A stretch of DNA of 64,000 nt from Romeriopsis navalis LEGE 11480 (GTDB lineage: Bacteria; Cyanobacteriota; Cyanobacteriia; Leptolyngbyales; Leptolyngbyaceae), in contig NZ_JADEXQ010000010.1 in the NCBI RefSeq assembly GCF_015207035.1, positions 36,207 through 100,206 of the forward strand. The letters are read 5' to 3'. This document shows positions 16,770 through 25,922 of this stretch, one piece after another. The notes under the pieces were generated by a model. The model was not told the DNA's origin, did no database searches, and was given only the letters and a program-made list of their open reading frames with translations. The translations under genes were made by a program, and so were the position numbers. Within the stretch, counting starts at the first letter, position 1; every line of letters starts with the position of its first letter.

Positions 16770-18140
16770 ATGGATGAAGACCTCACGTCTGCTGACCTCG
16801 AAATTCTGTATGCAGCTGATGCTGCAGTTCACCAGGGAACGGGTGATCACTTAAGTGATCTTGAAACCTTGGTATTACGGGGTTCTCTGAAAAAAGCGAA
16901 GTATAGCGAAATTGCCGCCACCTATGGCTATAGCCCTGAATATCTCAATAAAGACATTGGGAACAAGTTATGGCGCAAATTATCTGCAGCACTTGGAGAG
17001 AATGTCAGCAAAGCCAGTTTCCGTGAACCAGTGCGTCGCTGGTGGGCACAGTCTGCCTCTGCAAATATTGGAGGGGCGGTGCCTGTATCACCCTCAATGA
17101 AGAGCTATGAAGGTGATGGCACGATTTATATTGAGCGACCACCGATTGAACGCAATTGCTGCGAAACACTCTTAACTCCTGGCGGTATGGTTCGGATTAA
17201 GGCCGCTCAGAAAATGGGGAAAAGTTTATTACTAGATCGGATACTTGAGGATGTCAGTCGAAAATTCTTTAAAACCGTCAAATTAGATCTAAAACTAGCA
17301 GATTCCACTGTATATAGTGATTTGGAAACCTTTTTGAAGTGGGTTTGTACTAATACAGCAGACTATTTGGATCTAGACGATCAATTAGCGCAATTCTGGA
17401 AACCGATGTATGGATTGAATCAGAATACTACGCGGTACTTCCAAAGATATATTTTGTCTGCGCTTGATCAGCCTTTGGTCTTAGCCTTTGATAATTTTGA
17501 CTTGCTATTTGAGCAACCGAGTATTTTCAAGGACTTTTGTCGCTTACTACGTGGCTGGTATGAAAATACGAAATCTAATGATCGAATTGGGCAAATTTGG
17601 CAACGACTACGATTGGTCGTTGTCCATTCAACACAAGAGTATCCCAAGCTTGATATTAACCATTCCCCTTTCAATGTGGGTTGCGCATTTGAGCTCCCAG
17701 AATTCACTCAGAATCAAAGCCGAGATTTAGCACAAGCCTACGGGATTCAGCTCAATAGCGGCCAATTTAGTGAATATGACTTAAATCAGCTGATTTCTAT
17801 AGTTGGTGGTCATCCTTACTTAATTGCATCGGCTCTGGAACATCTTCAGCGTGTTGCAATCTCAGTAACAGATCTACTAGAAGTTGCAGCAATGGAAAGT
17901 TCGTTGTACGGCAATCATCTCCGCCAATTACTATGGCAACTCAAAGCAAAACCTGAGTTAGTTGAAGCATTACGGATGCTGATCTTTTCGCAGTCCCCGA
18001 TTCGATTGGATTCGCAACGGTCTTTTATGCTTCATAGCATGGGTTTAGCAAGATTTGAACGAGATAAATGTCTACCCAGTTACGAGTTATATCGTCGATA
18101 CTTTGCTGCGCGTTTGCAGGATGAGTTAGCAGGAGATTAA
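16770..18140 (+). CDS. HTH (vMAP-type) + AAA-like ATPase, partner of the WD40 protein
   Basis: Paralogue of the 5604-7019 gene with the same layout. The N-terminal HTH (about 1-90) has LSDLETLVLRGSL, YSEIAATYGYSPEYLNKDIG and KLWRKLSAALGENVSKASF. The AAA-like domain has a P-loop near AAQKMGKSLLL and a Walker B-like LVLAFDNFDLLF, where the second acidic residue is Asn rather than the Asp of the paralogue. The INHSPFNVGCAFELPEF segment is shared. ATG 16770 is chosen because GAGGAA lies 7 bases before it; a TTG at 16752 is in frame upstream. The next gene begins 2 bp after its stop, so they form a two-gene operon under the repeats at 16634. Confidence 0.8.
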   Translation: MDEDLTSADLEILYAADAAVHQGTGDHLSDLETLVLRGSLKKAKYSEIAATYGYSPEYLNKDIGNKLWRKLSAALGENVSKASFREPVRRWWAQSASANIGGAVPVSPSMKSYEGDGTIYIERPPIERNCCETLLTPGGMVRIKAAQKMGKSLLLDRILEDVSRKFFKTVKLDLKLADSTVYSDLETFLKWVCTNTADYLDLDDQLAQFWKPMYGLNQNTTRYFQRYILSALDQPLVLAFDNFDLLFEQPSIFKDFCRLLRGWYENTKSNDRIGQIWQRLRLVVVHSTQEYPKLDINHSPFNVGCAFELPEFTQNQSRDLAQAYGIQLNSGQFSEYDLNQLISIVGGHPYLIASALEHLQRVAISVTDLLEVAAMESSLYGNHLRQLLWQLKAKPELVEALRMLIFSQSPIRLDSQRSFMLHSMGLARFERDKCLPSYELYRRYFAARLQDELAGD

Positions 18141-18142
18141 TC

Positions 18143-21100
18143 ATGGCAGGGCAGCAGTATATATTTTCTGGAAGTTTACCGGAAGATGCCACGACATATG
18201 TGCGCCGACAGGCCGATAATGAGCTGTATGGGGCGCTTAGAGCGGGCGAATTTTGCTATATTCTAAATTCCCGGCAAACAGGAAAATCAAGTTTACGTGT
18301 GCGCACAATGTCCCGATTGCGGGCAATCGGGATTGCTTGCGTTGCTATTGACCTGTCCTTTAACGAAATTCAGCTGGCTACTCCAGAGCAATGGTATGTC
18401 GGATTAATTGATAATCTAATTGATAGTTTTGAACTGGATCTCGACCTAGAAGATTGGTGGGAGGCTCAGCCCATTAGATCACCCCTCAGTAAGTTCAAAA
18501 AATTCATTGATGAGATCTTACTCAAACAAATCATTACGCCCATTTTGGTTTTTATTGATGAGATCGATAGTGTTCTCAGTTTACCGTTTCCAACAGATGA
18601 TTTCTTTGCATTTATTCGAGCTTGCTATAACCAGCGAGTTGACAATTCCGATTACCAACGACTGACCTTTTGTTTATTGGGCGTTGCTTCGCCCAATGAT
18701 CTAATGGGTGACAAGCAGCGTACACCTTTCAACATTGGTCGGGCAATTGTGTTGCAAGGATTTCAGTTATCAGAAACTGGGCCACTACAGCGAGGTATGG
18801 AAGGTAAAGTTGGTTCGCCTGAAGGCATAATGACTGAAATCTTATCTTGGACAGGCGGACAGCCCTTTCTAACCCAGAAGCTTTGTCGATTAGTTGTAGA
18901 GCAGCCCCATCCTGAAACGGTTAATATTGCCCAATTAGTTCAGACACAAATCATTGAGAACTGGGCATCCCAGGATGAGCCAGTCCATTTGCGCACGATT
19001 AGTGACCGAATCTGCACGCATCCCGAATCTGCAGCTCGGATGTTGGAGCTGTACCAGCAGATTTTGGTTGAAGGACAGATCGATCAAGTTAAGCAGGATA
19101 CCGCACGACAACAACTGCTCCTGAGTAATTTGGTAGTTCGGACTAATGGGCAGCTAAAGGTCTGTAATCCAATTTATAGCCAAATCTTTGATGCAGAATG
19201 GGTGATGCAGCGATTAAGCGAATTGCGCCCGCCATTTTATGCAGAAGCATTACGGGCGTGGCACGCATCAGGCGATCAGAACCCTGACTTTTTGCTGCGG
19301 GGGCAAGCCCTTGAGGAAGCGAGGAATTGGGCGGCGGGGCAACGATTGAGTGATGAGGACCAACGCTTCTTGGATGCATGCCAAGAGCTGAGCCAGCAGG
19401 AATTGCAAGATTCTTTAGCAACTGAGCAGCAAGCAAGAGAAACTTTGGCTGCAGAACAACAGGAAGCAGAGCAACGATTAAAAGCAGTCAACGAACAATT
19501 ACAAGTTGTTGATCAACAGCTACGAGCAAAAGAATTAAAGCTCTCTCAAGCTAGCCATCGACTGATTTTTGGTGGATTAGCTTTAGCGGTCATGGTGGTG
19601 GGGATGATTATTACAGGGAGTGTTGCAAAGGAACGCATTGAGGCCGCAAGTACCGCGCAGAAACAAAATACATCACTGACACAGAAGAATCAGCAGTTAG
19701 AAGATGAGAATGAGAATCTATCGAGTTCTAATCAGCAATTAGAATTTCAAAATGAGACTTTAAAAACGGATGCAAAACAGTCAAAATTAGCAGCAGATCA
19801 GGCTCAGCGCCAGGTTGATGCAGCCCAGCAAAGCGTGCTTATCGCAGTCCAAAAAGAACGTGCTGCGACACAAGAAGCTAACGCTGCGCAGGTGGAAATA
19901 GAAGCAGCACAACAGACTCTGGCAATTGTTCAACAGGAAAAACAGGCTACTGAACAATTGGCAAACGTAGCAGAAGATAGAGCTGTCGATGCTGAGGCAA
20001 AACGAAGTCGGGCCGTGAGTCGATTAGAGTGGGCTAAGCAAGGTGCCGCACTCGAACGTAATGGCGAGCTTAATGTAGAACGGTGGCAGCAATCGCCGAG
20101 TGTTGACACGTTGCTGATGGCAATGAAAACTGGGCAATCACTTTATCGAATGCAGCGTCAACTGCTACCCTCAGAATCTGCCTATCAAGCTTTTAGCCCA
20201 TTAGTGGCATTACAAAGTGCGATCAATGAGCATATGCCAGAAGTAACTCAATTATCGCCTCATTCAGATAGGGTAAGGAATGCAGCTTTTAGTCCAGATG
20301 GCCGATATGTCCTGACGAGCAGTGGACAGTTTGCTTATATTTGGTCGGTTCAGTCAGGTAAATTAATCCGTACGCTGAGTGGTCATCAAGGCCAGCTAAG
20401 GGATGCTCGGTTTAGCTCGGATGGGAAAAAAATTGTTACGGCCAGTACTGACAAGACTGTACGCACTTGGGCAGTTGATTCGGGCCGATTGCTAAAAACC
20501 TTTAAGGGATATACCAAGGGGCTCAACCGTGCTCAATTTAGTAGTGATAGCCAATATATTTTGACAATTGAGACTCGTAATAAGAGAAAGGCTCGTACTT
20601 GGTCTGCTCGTATTTGGTCAGTGAAATCCGGTAAGCTTGTAAACCACATTAAGGACAAGCCAGGGATTGTTCGGGATATACGCTTCCAATCTCGTGATGC
20701 ACGGCTGTTGACTAGTAATCAGATAAAGACAGACAACTTTGTTCGTGTTTGGTCTACTAGTTCTGCTCAGCCGCTGAGCATGCTCAAGGGACATCGTGAG
20801 CGCGTCAATCGAGCGCGATTCAGTCCGGATGGTCGCCAGATTCTGACTGCTAGTCGTGATCGGACCGCACGTATTTGGTCTGCAAATTCCGGCAAGCTAG
20901 AGAGAATGATCAGGAATCATGGAGGTGTTGTTAGGGAGGCGCACTTTAGTCCCGATGGAACTCGCATTCTCACAGTAAGTAGTGGGCTAGTCTATCTATG
21001 GCAAGCTGATACGGGTAGATTACTTGCTCGTTTTCGGCATCGAGGGTCGAAGTATCGATTTAGTCCGGATGGGACTCGCCTCCTTACAGTAAGTGGTAAC

Positions 21101-22585
21101 TCGGTTTATGTATGGTCTGTTGATCGGGGCACGCTCATTGGTATTCTGAAAGGACATCAAAGCTCCATTACCCAAGCCCGTTTTAGTCCAGATGGTCGAC
21201 GTATTCTGACTGCTAGTCGTGACCGGAGCGCGCGTCTTTGGTCTACTAATATGGGACAGCACTTTAGAACGCTGAAGGGGCTTAAACATATTGTTAGGGA
21301 GGCGCATTTTAGTCAAGATGGGACACGTGTTATCACATTGAGCTCTGATCAGGCTGCACGTATTTGGTCTGTATCATCCGGTCAATTACTAGACACCCTT
21401 AAAGACTCTCGTCTTGCTCGATTGAGCAATATACGTTTCAGCCCAGACGGTAAACGCTTTGTCGGTCTCAGCGGTTTTTTATTCCCCAGACAAATATATA
21501 TAAAGGAGATTAATTCCAATCAACGCCTGATTAAAATTGAGCAGCCTCGGAGGTTGGGGTTCCTGACAGATGTTCGGTTTAGCCTAGATGGAACACGGAT
21601 TTTAGCGGCTAGTGGCAGCAAGAGGGTAGCCTATATGTGGTCTGCTAGTTCAGGCAAACTTCTTAATACCTTTGAGGGACATACAAGTTGGCTTAACAAG
21701 GCCCGATTTAGTCCGGATGGAACACGGATTCTGACGGCGAGCAACGATAAAACAGCGCGGCTGTGGTCTGCTAGTTCAGGCAAATTACTCACTATTTTTA
21801 AGGGGCACGAAAATAGCATTATTGATATCCAATTTAGTCCGGATGGAACACGGATTCTGACGGCGAGCAGCGACAAAACAGCACGGCTGTGGTCTGCTAG
21901 CTCAGGTAAATTACTCACTATTTTCAAGGGGCATACGAGTGTGCCTAATCGGGTTCAATTTAGTCCCGATGGGACGCGCATCATTACGGCTAGCCGCGAT
22001 GGAGAGGCGCGAATATGGTCTGCTAGCTCCAGACAGCCCATCGCCATACTTGGTTATCTTGGAGCAATCAGGGACATGCAATTTAGTCCCGATGGCAGTC
22101 GTATTCTCACCGCTGGAAGCGATCGTCTAGTACAGGTATGGTCTACGAGGTCTGGCAAGCTGATTGCTCAACTCAAGGATCATACAGGTATATTTAGGCG
22201 TGCACAATTTAGCCCCGATGGCAGCCGAATTTTGACGGCTGCTTCAACGGGAGATATTCGCACGTGGCCAGGCCAGGATTTAGCTAATTTATTAGCGCAG
22301 GGTTGTAATCACTTGAATGCATACTTTGCTGCTCAACCAACGGAACTAGAATCACTTAATATTTGCAATACTCCGTCGCGCAAGCGCCAAATCTTGCCCA
22401 CATTGATCAAAGAAGGCGATATACTCGCACGGCGAGGTAAGATTGAGTCTGCTACTCAACATTATCAAACAGCACTCGACTGGTCTCCCGAACTACAATT
22501 CGATCCCTCAAAACGTGCTAGGAGCTTGGCTGCTGAGACAATTAAAAGGCGAGCTATTCGCAGACAACAATCAAAGAAGCAGTAA
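18143..22585 (+). CDS. AAA-like ATPase with membrane anchor, coiled coil and 16 WD40 repeats
   Basis: The N-terminal ~350 residues are the same AAA-like module as in the CHASE2 protein (NSRQTGKSSL, PILVFIDEIDSV, RTPFNIGRAI). Helical and coiled-coil segments (about 400-465 and 500-625) flank one transmembrane helix (LIFGGLALAVMVVGMIITGS). About 16 WD40 repeats follow (roughly 690-1415), each with FSPDG and ARIWS-type cores. A short TPR-like tail (EGDILARRGKIESATQHYQTALDWSP) ends the protein. GGAG precedes the ATG. The repeats at 21708-21820 and 21834-21946 are nearly identical in DNA, so they were copied recently. It is translated with the upstream HTH/AAA gene. The ligand bound by the propeller is unknown. 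Confidence 0.85.
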   Translation: MAGQQYIFSGSLPEDATTYVRRQADNELYGALRAGEFCYILNSRQTGKSSLRVRTMSRLRAIGIACVAIDLSFNEIQLATPEQWYVGLIDNLIDSFELDLDLEDWWEAQPIRSPLSKFKKFIDEILLKQIITPILVFIDEIDSVLSLPFPTDDFFAFIRACYNQRVDNSDYQRLTFCLLGVASPNDLMGDKQRTPFNIGRAIVLQGFQLSETGPLQRGMEGKVGSPEGIMTEILSWTGGQPFLTQKLCRLVVEQPHPETVNIAQLVQTQIIENWASQDEPVHLRTISDRICTHPESAARMLELYQQILVEGQIDQVKQDTARQQLLLSNLVVRTNGQLKVCNPIYSQIFDAEWVMQRLSELRPPFYAEALRAWHASGDQNPDFLLRGQALEEARNWAAGQRLSDEDQRFLDACQELSQQELQDSLATEQQARETLAAEQQEAEQRLKAVNEQLQVVDQQLRAKELKLSQASHRLIFGGLALAVMVVGMIITGSVAKERIEAASTAQKQNTSLTQKNQQLEDENENLSSSNQQLEFQNETLKTDAKQSKLAADQAQRQVDAAQQSVLIAVQKERAATQEANAAQVEIEAAQQTLAIVQQEKQATEQLANVAEDRAVDAEAKRSRAVSRLEWAKQGAALERNGELNVERWQQSPSVDTLLMAMKTGQSLYRMQRQLLPSESAYQAFSPLVALQSAINEHMPEVTQLSPHSDRVRNAAFSPDGRYVLTSSGQFAYIWSVQSGKLIRTLSGHQGQLRDARFSSDGKKIVTASTDKTVRTWAVDSGRLLKTFKGYTKGLNRAQFSSDSQYILTIETRNKRKARTWSARIWSVKSGKLVNHIKDKPGIVRDIRFQSRDARLLTSNQIKTDNFVRVWSTSSAQPLSMLKGHRERVNRARFSPDGRQILTASRDRTARIWSANSGKLERMIRNHGGVVREAHFSPDGTRILTVSSGLVYLWQADTGRLLARFRHRGSKYRFSPDGTRLLTVSGNSVYVWSVDRGTLIGILKGHQSSITQARFSPDGRRILTASRDRSARLWSTNMGQHFRTLKGLKHIVREAHFSQDGTRVITLSSDQAARIWSVSSGQLLDTLKDSRLARLSNIRFSPDGKRFVGLSGFLFPRQIYIKEINSNQRLIKIEQPRRLGFLTDVRFSLDGTRILAASGSKRVAYMWSASSGKLLNTFEGHTSWLNKARFSPDGTRILTASNDKTARLWSASSGKLLTIFKGHENSIIDIQFSPDGTRILTASSDKTARLWSASSGKLLTIFKGHTSVPNRVQFSPDGTRIITASRDGEARIWSASSRQPIAILGYLGAIRDMQFSPDGSRILTAGSDRLVQVWSTRSGKLIAQLKDHTGIFRRAQFSPDGSRILTAASTGDIRTWPGQDLANLLAQGCNHLNAYFAAQPTELESLNICNTPSRKRQILPTLIKEGDILARRGKIESATQHYQTALDWSPELQFDPSKRARSLAAETIKRRAIRRQQSKKQ

Positions 22586-22731
22586 TGCCAAATCGTACAG
22601 TACCTGCAAACTGTTGGTAGATGACCAGGCGCAAGTGAGAGAGGGCGAGCCGATCGCTGAATGCGGTGATGAATGTATCAGCAGCGGGCCCCATTTATTA
22701 AATGTCAGTAATGATGAGTGTCAAGTGTGAT

Positions 22732-22803
22732 CAGAATTTTGTGCAAATGCTGTTTCCAACCCGGCATTCACGGGAGTTTCAGATTCAGTTACACAAAATT
22801 CTG
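22732..22803. repeat. Short palindromic IS-end debris
   Basis: CAGAATTTTGTG (22732-22743) and its exact reverse complement CACAAAATTCTG (22792-22803) enclose 48 bases. The right arm runs into CTGGACAGTC, which recurs as a direct repeat at 22869-22878. These look like ends of insertion elements. The 350 bp between 22586 and 22935 hold no other supportable feature. Confidence 0.4.
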
Positions 22804-22935
22804 GACAGTCTCGCATTCGTAGGTTAAGAGTGTGCTTGTAAATGTGAGTTTGAAATGCTCCCCAAAAACTGGACAGTCAAATAAGATGGAATGCGAGCAG
22901 TAGTTCATCGCGTAACTACGGTGAATCATCGCATT

Positions 22936-24036
22936 ATGAGTCGCAAAACATACAGCGCGGAATACAAAGCGAAAATTGCCCTCGAAGCGATTCAAGGACA
23001 CAAGACTATCAACGAGATTGCCACGACGCATGGTCTGCATCCGACGCAAATCACTCAGTGGAAAAAGCGAGCGCTGGCGTCAATGCTCGATGCCTTTTCG
23101 CGCAAAAGTCAACGTCAACAACAAGACCAAACGGCATTGACGGGTGAACTGTATCAGCAAATCGGCCAACTGAAAGTCGAGTTGGACTGGTTGAAAAAAA
23201 ATCTGGTCTTACCGGTGGCCGCTAAACGCCGTCTGATTGACCCGGCCCGCACGGATCTGAGCCTTCAACGTCAATGCGAATTGCTGCGCTTGAATCGTTC
23301 CAGTTGGTACTACCAAGCTGCCTGCAAAAGCCCCGAAAATGAGCGATTAATGGGCCTTATTGATCAGCAATTTACTCAAACCCCGTTCTACGGAGTGCGC
23401 CGCATGACGGCTTGGTTACGAACACAGGGTGAGCGCGTTAATCCCAAACGGGTCAGGCGCTTGATGCGGAAAATGGGGTTGATGGCGATCGATCCCAAAC
23501 CGAAGTTGAGTTTGCCCAGCGACAGTCCCCGGCGATTCCCCTACTTGTTGAGCGATTATGCAATTACCCAACCGAATCAAGTCTGGTCCACCGATATTAC
23601 CTATATCCTTTGGTCACAGGGCTTCATCTACTTGGTGGCGATCATCGATTGGTTCAGTCGCTATGTGCTGGATTGGCAGGTCTCGAATACGATGGATGTG
23701 TAGTTCTGTCTCGACAATCTGGAGCATGCCTTACAGAACGGACAACCCCGCATCTTTAACAATGACTAGGGCGCACAGTTCACCAGTCTCGCTTTCACCC
23801 AACGGCTTGAGGAAGCCCGGATTAAGATCAGTCAGGATGGCAAGGGCCGGGCCTATGACAATATCTTTGTCGAACGCCTGTGACGCAGTGTGAAATACGA
23901 GGAAGTCTATATCAAATCCTATCTCTCGGTCCCAGAAGCAATCCATCACCTCAATGCCTAGTTCCAGTTCTATAACCAAGAGCAATTACATCAATCGTTA
24001 GATTATCAGCCACCGGCATTGATCCATTTCCAGTAA
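22936..24036 (+). pseudogene. IS3-family transposase, OrfA and OrfB in one frame, four in-frame stops
   Basis: The N-terminal part is the OrfA HTH (TYSAEYKAKIALEAIQG, HPTQITQWKKRAL), running directly into OrfB without a frameshift (LKKNLVLPVAAKRRLID, RRQ-type RQCELLRLNRSSWYY, FYGVRRMTAWL, WSTDITYI carrying the first DDE Asp). The frame then meets TAG at 23701, TAG at 23767, TGA at 23881 and TAG at 23959, and ends at TAA 24034. Between stops the protein is well preserved and needs no indel: NND-stop-GAQFTS holds the second Asp and AYDNIFVERL the Glu. Family comparison suggests Gln and Trp were lost at the 23767 and 23881 stops. The gene is dead unless stops are suppressed. Clear terminal inverted repeats were not found. 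Confidence 0.75.
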
Positions 24037-24061
24037 ACTTGGAGGTAGAAGTATGAATTGA

Positions 24062-24316
24062 CACAACTGCCATCATTTCGACCAACTGCTCGATTCCATC
24101 TTAAATTTCTCGTTTTTCTGTCTAGTCCTTGGGGAGCGCCTCAGGTATTCTTGCCCACATTGTGGAAATGAGATGGAGCGAGATACCAACGCCGCTGTAA
24201 CGCTCAACCTCGAAAGAGGAAGAGAAGCCAGCCTTGTAACGCCTAAGCGGTCAGCGTCTGGAGTATGTCACGAAGTGCTTTCTACAGAGCAATGCTCAAC
24301 CGCAAGTTTCCCATAA
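24062..24316 (+). pseudogene. TnpB C-terminal remnant overlapping the ABC transporter 3' end
   Basis: The frame encodes LRYSCPHCGNEMERDTNAA followed by VTLNLERG, the last zinc-ribbon pair and RuvC-III motif of TnpB (IS200/IS605/IS607 type); the preceding ~350 residues are missing. It is open back to a TGA at 24059 and runs to TAA at 24314-24316. It overlaps the last 16 codons of the minus-strand ABC transporter gene, so those codons (from about YGKLAVEHC on) may have been supplied by the inserted element. Confidence 0.5.
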
Positions 24317-25908
24317 TCCAGTTTGATGATGCGATTGGCCAGCTTAAAGTATTGATCATCATGGCTAATCACCAGTACAGTTTTGCCACGGGCTGTGAGT
24401 GCTGGTAAAAATTGAGTATAAAAAATCTCCTTGAAAACTGGATCTTGGTTGGCTGCCCATTCATCAAAAATATAGAAGGGTCGATCTTCTAAATAAGCCG
24501 TGAGTAAAGCCAGTCTTTGCCTTTGCCCGCCTGACAAATCCATCGTTGAGAGCTGACCATTCTGAACGCTCACCTTATGATCAAGCTGGAGCTGCACAAG
24601 ATATTGCTGCGCTTGAGCATCGATTTGGGGGTTTTTCAAGCCTAATAGATCATTGAATAATTGGAAGTCAGCAAATACGACGGAAAACAATTGCAGGTAA
24701 GATTCACGATTTTCATGGGTGATGCATTCGCCATTTAAGTATACGGCCCCAGCTTCGGGTGTATATAGCCCAGTGATTAACTTTGCGAGTGTAGTTTTAC
24801 CACTGCCATTACCACCGACCAGAAAAACTAACTCACCTGGCGTGAATTTTAGATTAATCGGCCCCAACGTGAAATGGCTCTCTTCCCGCTCTCGGTAGTA
24901 AGTATGGCTCACATCAACCAACTCCAAATGCTGCCAGCCATCGGTAAAGTGATTGGAGGATAAAGGCTGTATCTTGGGAATATCGTCACGCTGCAATCGG
25001 ATTCCTAAATCCTCAATCTTCTGAAACGCAATCTCCGCCATGGCAAAAGCTGGCAAAGCCGCTAATAGGGCAAAGAGCATCGAACGGATATAAAGCAGCG
25101 TCAGAATATAGCCGGTTAAGATGGAAGGTGTTACTTCAATCAGACTCGGAAAGACAAATAAAATCATCCCCATCACAAACAGCAACAGAAATTTCGCCCA
25201 GGCTTGATTGAGAGCATGCAACATCCCCCAAAAAAAGAACCGGCGCTGCCGCCTCGCCGCAACTGGTTGCAGACTTTCGGAGAAAAAAGCCTGACGACGA
25301 TCGTGATGTAATTTCAGCTCTTTAATTCCGTCAATCATCAGCCGAAAATGACCGTACAATTGACCCGAATCAGACCGCGCAAGTTTTAGCAAAGCCTGGC
25401 TACGCTGCCAAATTAGATGATAGGTAATCGCCCCCAGCAGTAGTACGAGTAAGAAACCGAGAAATAGCTTCCAAGACAACCAACAAAGATAGCTCAAACA
25501 AATCAGCACAACAACGATATTGGTGCAAAATGGCAGCATCGGTACCAGTGCACCCCCGATCGCTGTCACATCTTCCACCAGCACGGTGAACAGCTCCGCC
25601 CCCCCCACTGACTCGAGCTGACGTAGGGAAGTCTGGAGAATGTCACGACTGAGGCGAATCTGCCAATCAAACACCGACTTGCGATACAAGTAAGACAGCA
25701 ATGACTGTGAAATAACTGAAGTCACTAAAGCAAACAATGCCAAGCCAGCAAACTGCCAACCCATATGGCCCATTCCCGCTTGGCGATTTAAAGCAGCATG
25801 AATTAGGGTAATTAAACTAGCATTGCCTATCCCACTGACTAAAGCGGTTAGCATAGCCAAAGTAGCAATGTAGGGAGAATTACGAAATAGGTAAGTCAGC
25901 AGCTTCAT
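24268..25908 (-). CDS. Cyclic-peptide-type ABC exporter (fused membrane and ATPase domains)
   Basis: This 546-residue half-transporter resembles the SyrD/PvdE type linked to NRPS products. Six hydrophobic helices occupy about 1-300 (IATLAMLTALVSGIG, MGWQFAGLALFALVTSVI, FCTNIVVVLICLSYLCW, FLGFLLVLLLGAITYHL, FLLLFVMGMILFVFP, ILTLLYIRSMLFALLAALP). The ATPase domain has Walker A GGNGSGKTTLAKL, signature LSGGQRQRLAL and Walker B FYIFDEWAANQDP. It starts 14 bp after the NRPS stop, so it is the last gene of that operon and probably moves the finished peptide across the inner membrane. The extreme C-terminus may be altered by the TnpB remnant. Confidence 0.85.
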   Translation of the reverse strand: MKLLTYLFRNSPYIATLAMLTALVSGIGNASLITLIHAALNRQAGMGHMGWQFAGLALFALVTSVISQSLLSYLYRKSVFDWQIRLSRDILQTSLRQLESVGGAELFTVLVEDVTAIGGALVPMLPFCTNIVVVLICLSYLCWLSWKLFLGFLLVLLLGAITYHLIWQRSQALLKLARSDSGQLYGHFRLMIDGIKELKLHHDRRQAFFSESLQPVAARRQRRFFFWGMLHALNQAWAKFLLLFVMGMILFVFPSLIEVTPSILTGYILTLLYIRSMLFALLAALPAFAMAEIAFQKIEDLGIRLQRDDIPKIQPLSSNHFTDGWQHLELVDVSHTYYREREESHFTLGPINLKFTPGELVFLVGGNGSGKTTLAKLITGLYTPEAGAVYLNGECITHENRESYLQLFSVVFADFQLFNDLLGLKNPQIDAQAQQYLVQLQLDHKVSVQNGQLSTMDLSGGQRQRLALLTAYLEDRPFYIFDEWAANQDPVFKEIFYTQFLPALTARGKTVLVISHDDQYFKLANRIIKLDYGKLAVEHCSVESTS

Positions 25909-25922
25909 AAAAAATCGTCGCT

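Noticed and set aside
20250..22270. CRISPR-like repeat array
   Set aside because: The periodicity is codon-based WD40 repeats of about 120 bp, not short repeats with spacers.
22554..22694. 46-codon minus-strand ORF in the IS debris
   Set aside because: It overlaps the WD40 gene end and matches nothing I recognise.
23701..23961. Alternative genetic code or general stop readthrough
   Set aside because: All other large genes end at normal stops and contain no internal ones; decay of single genes explains the data.
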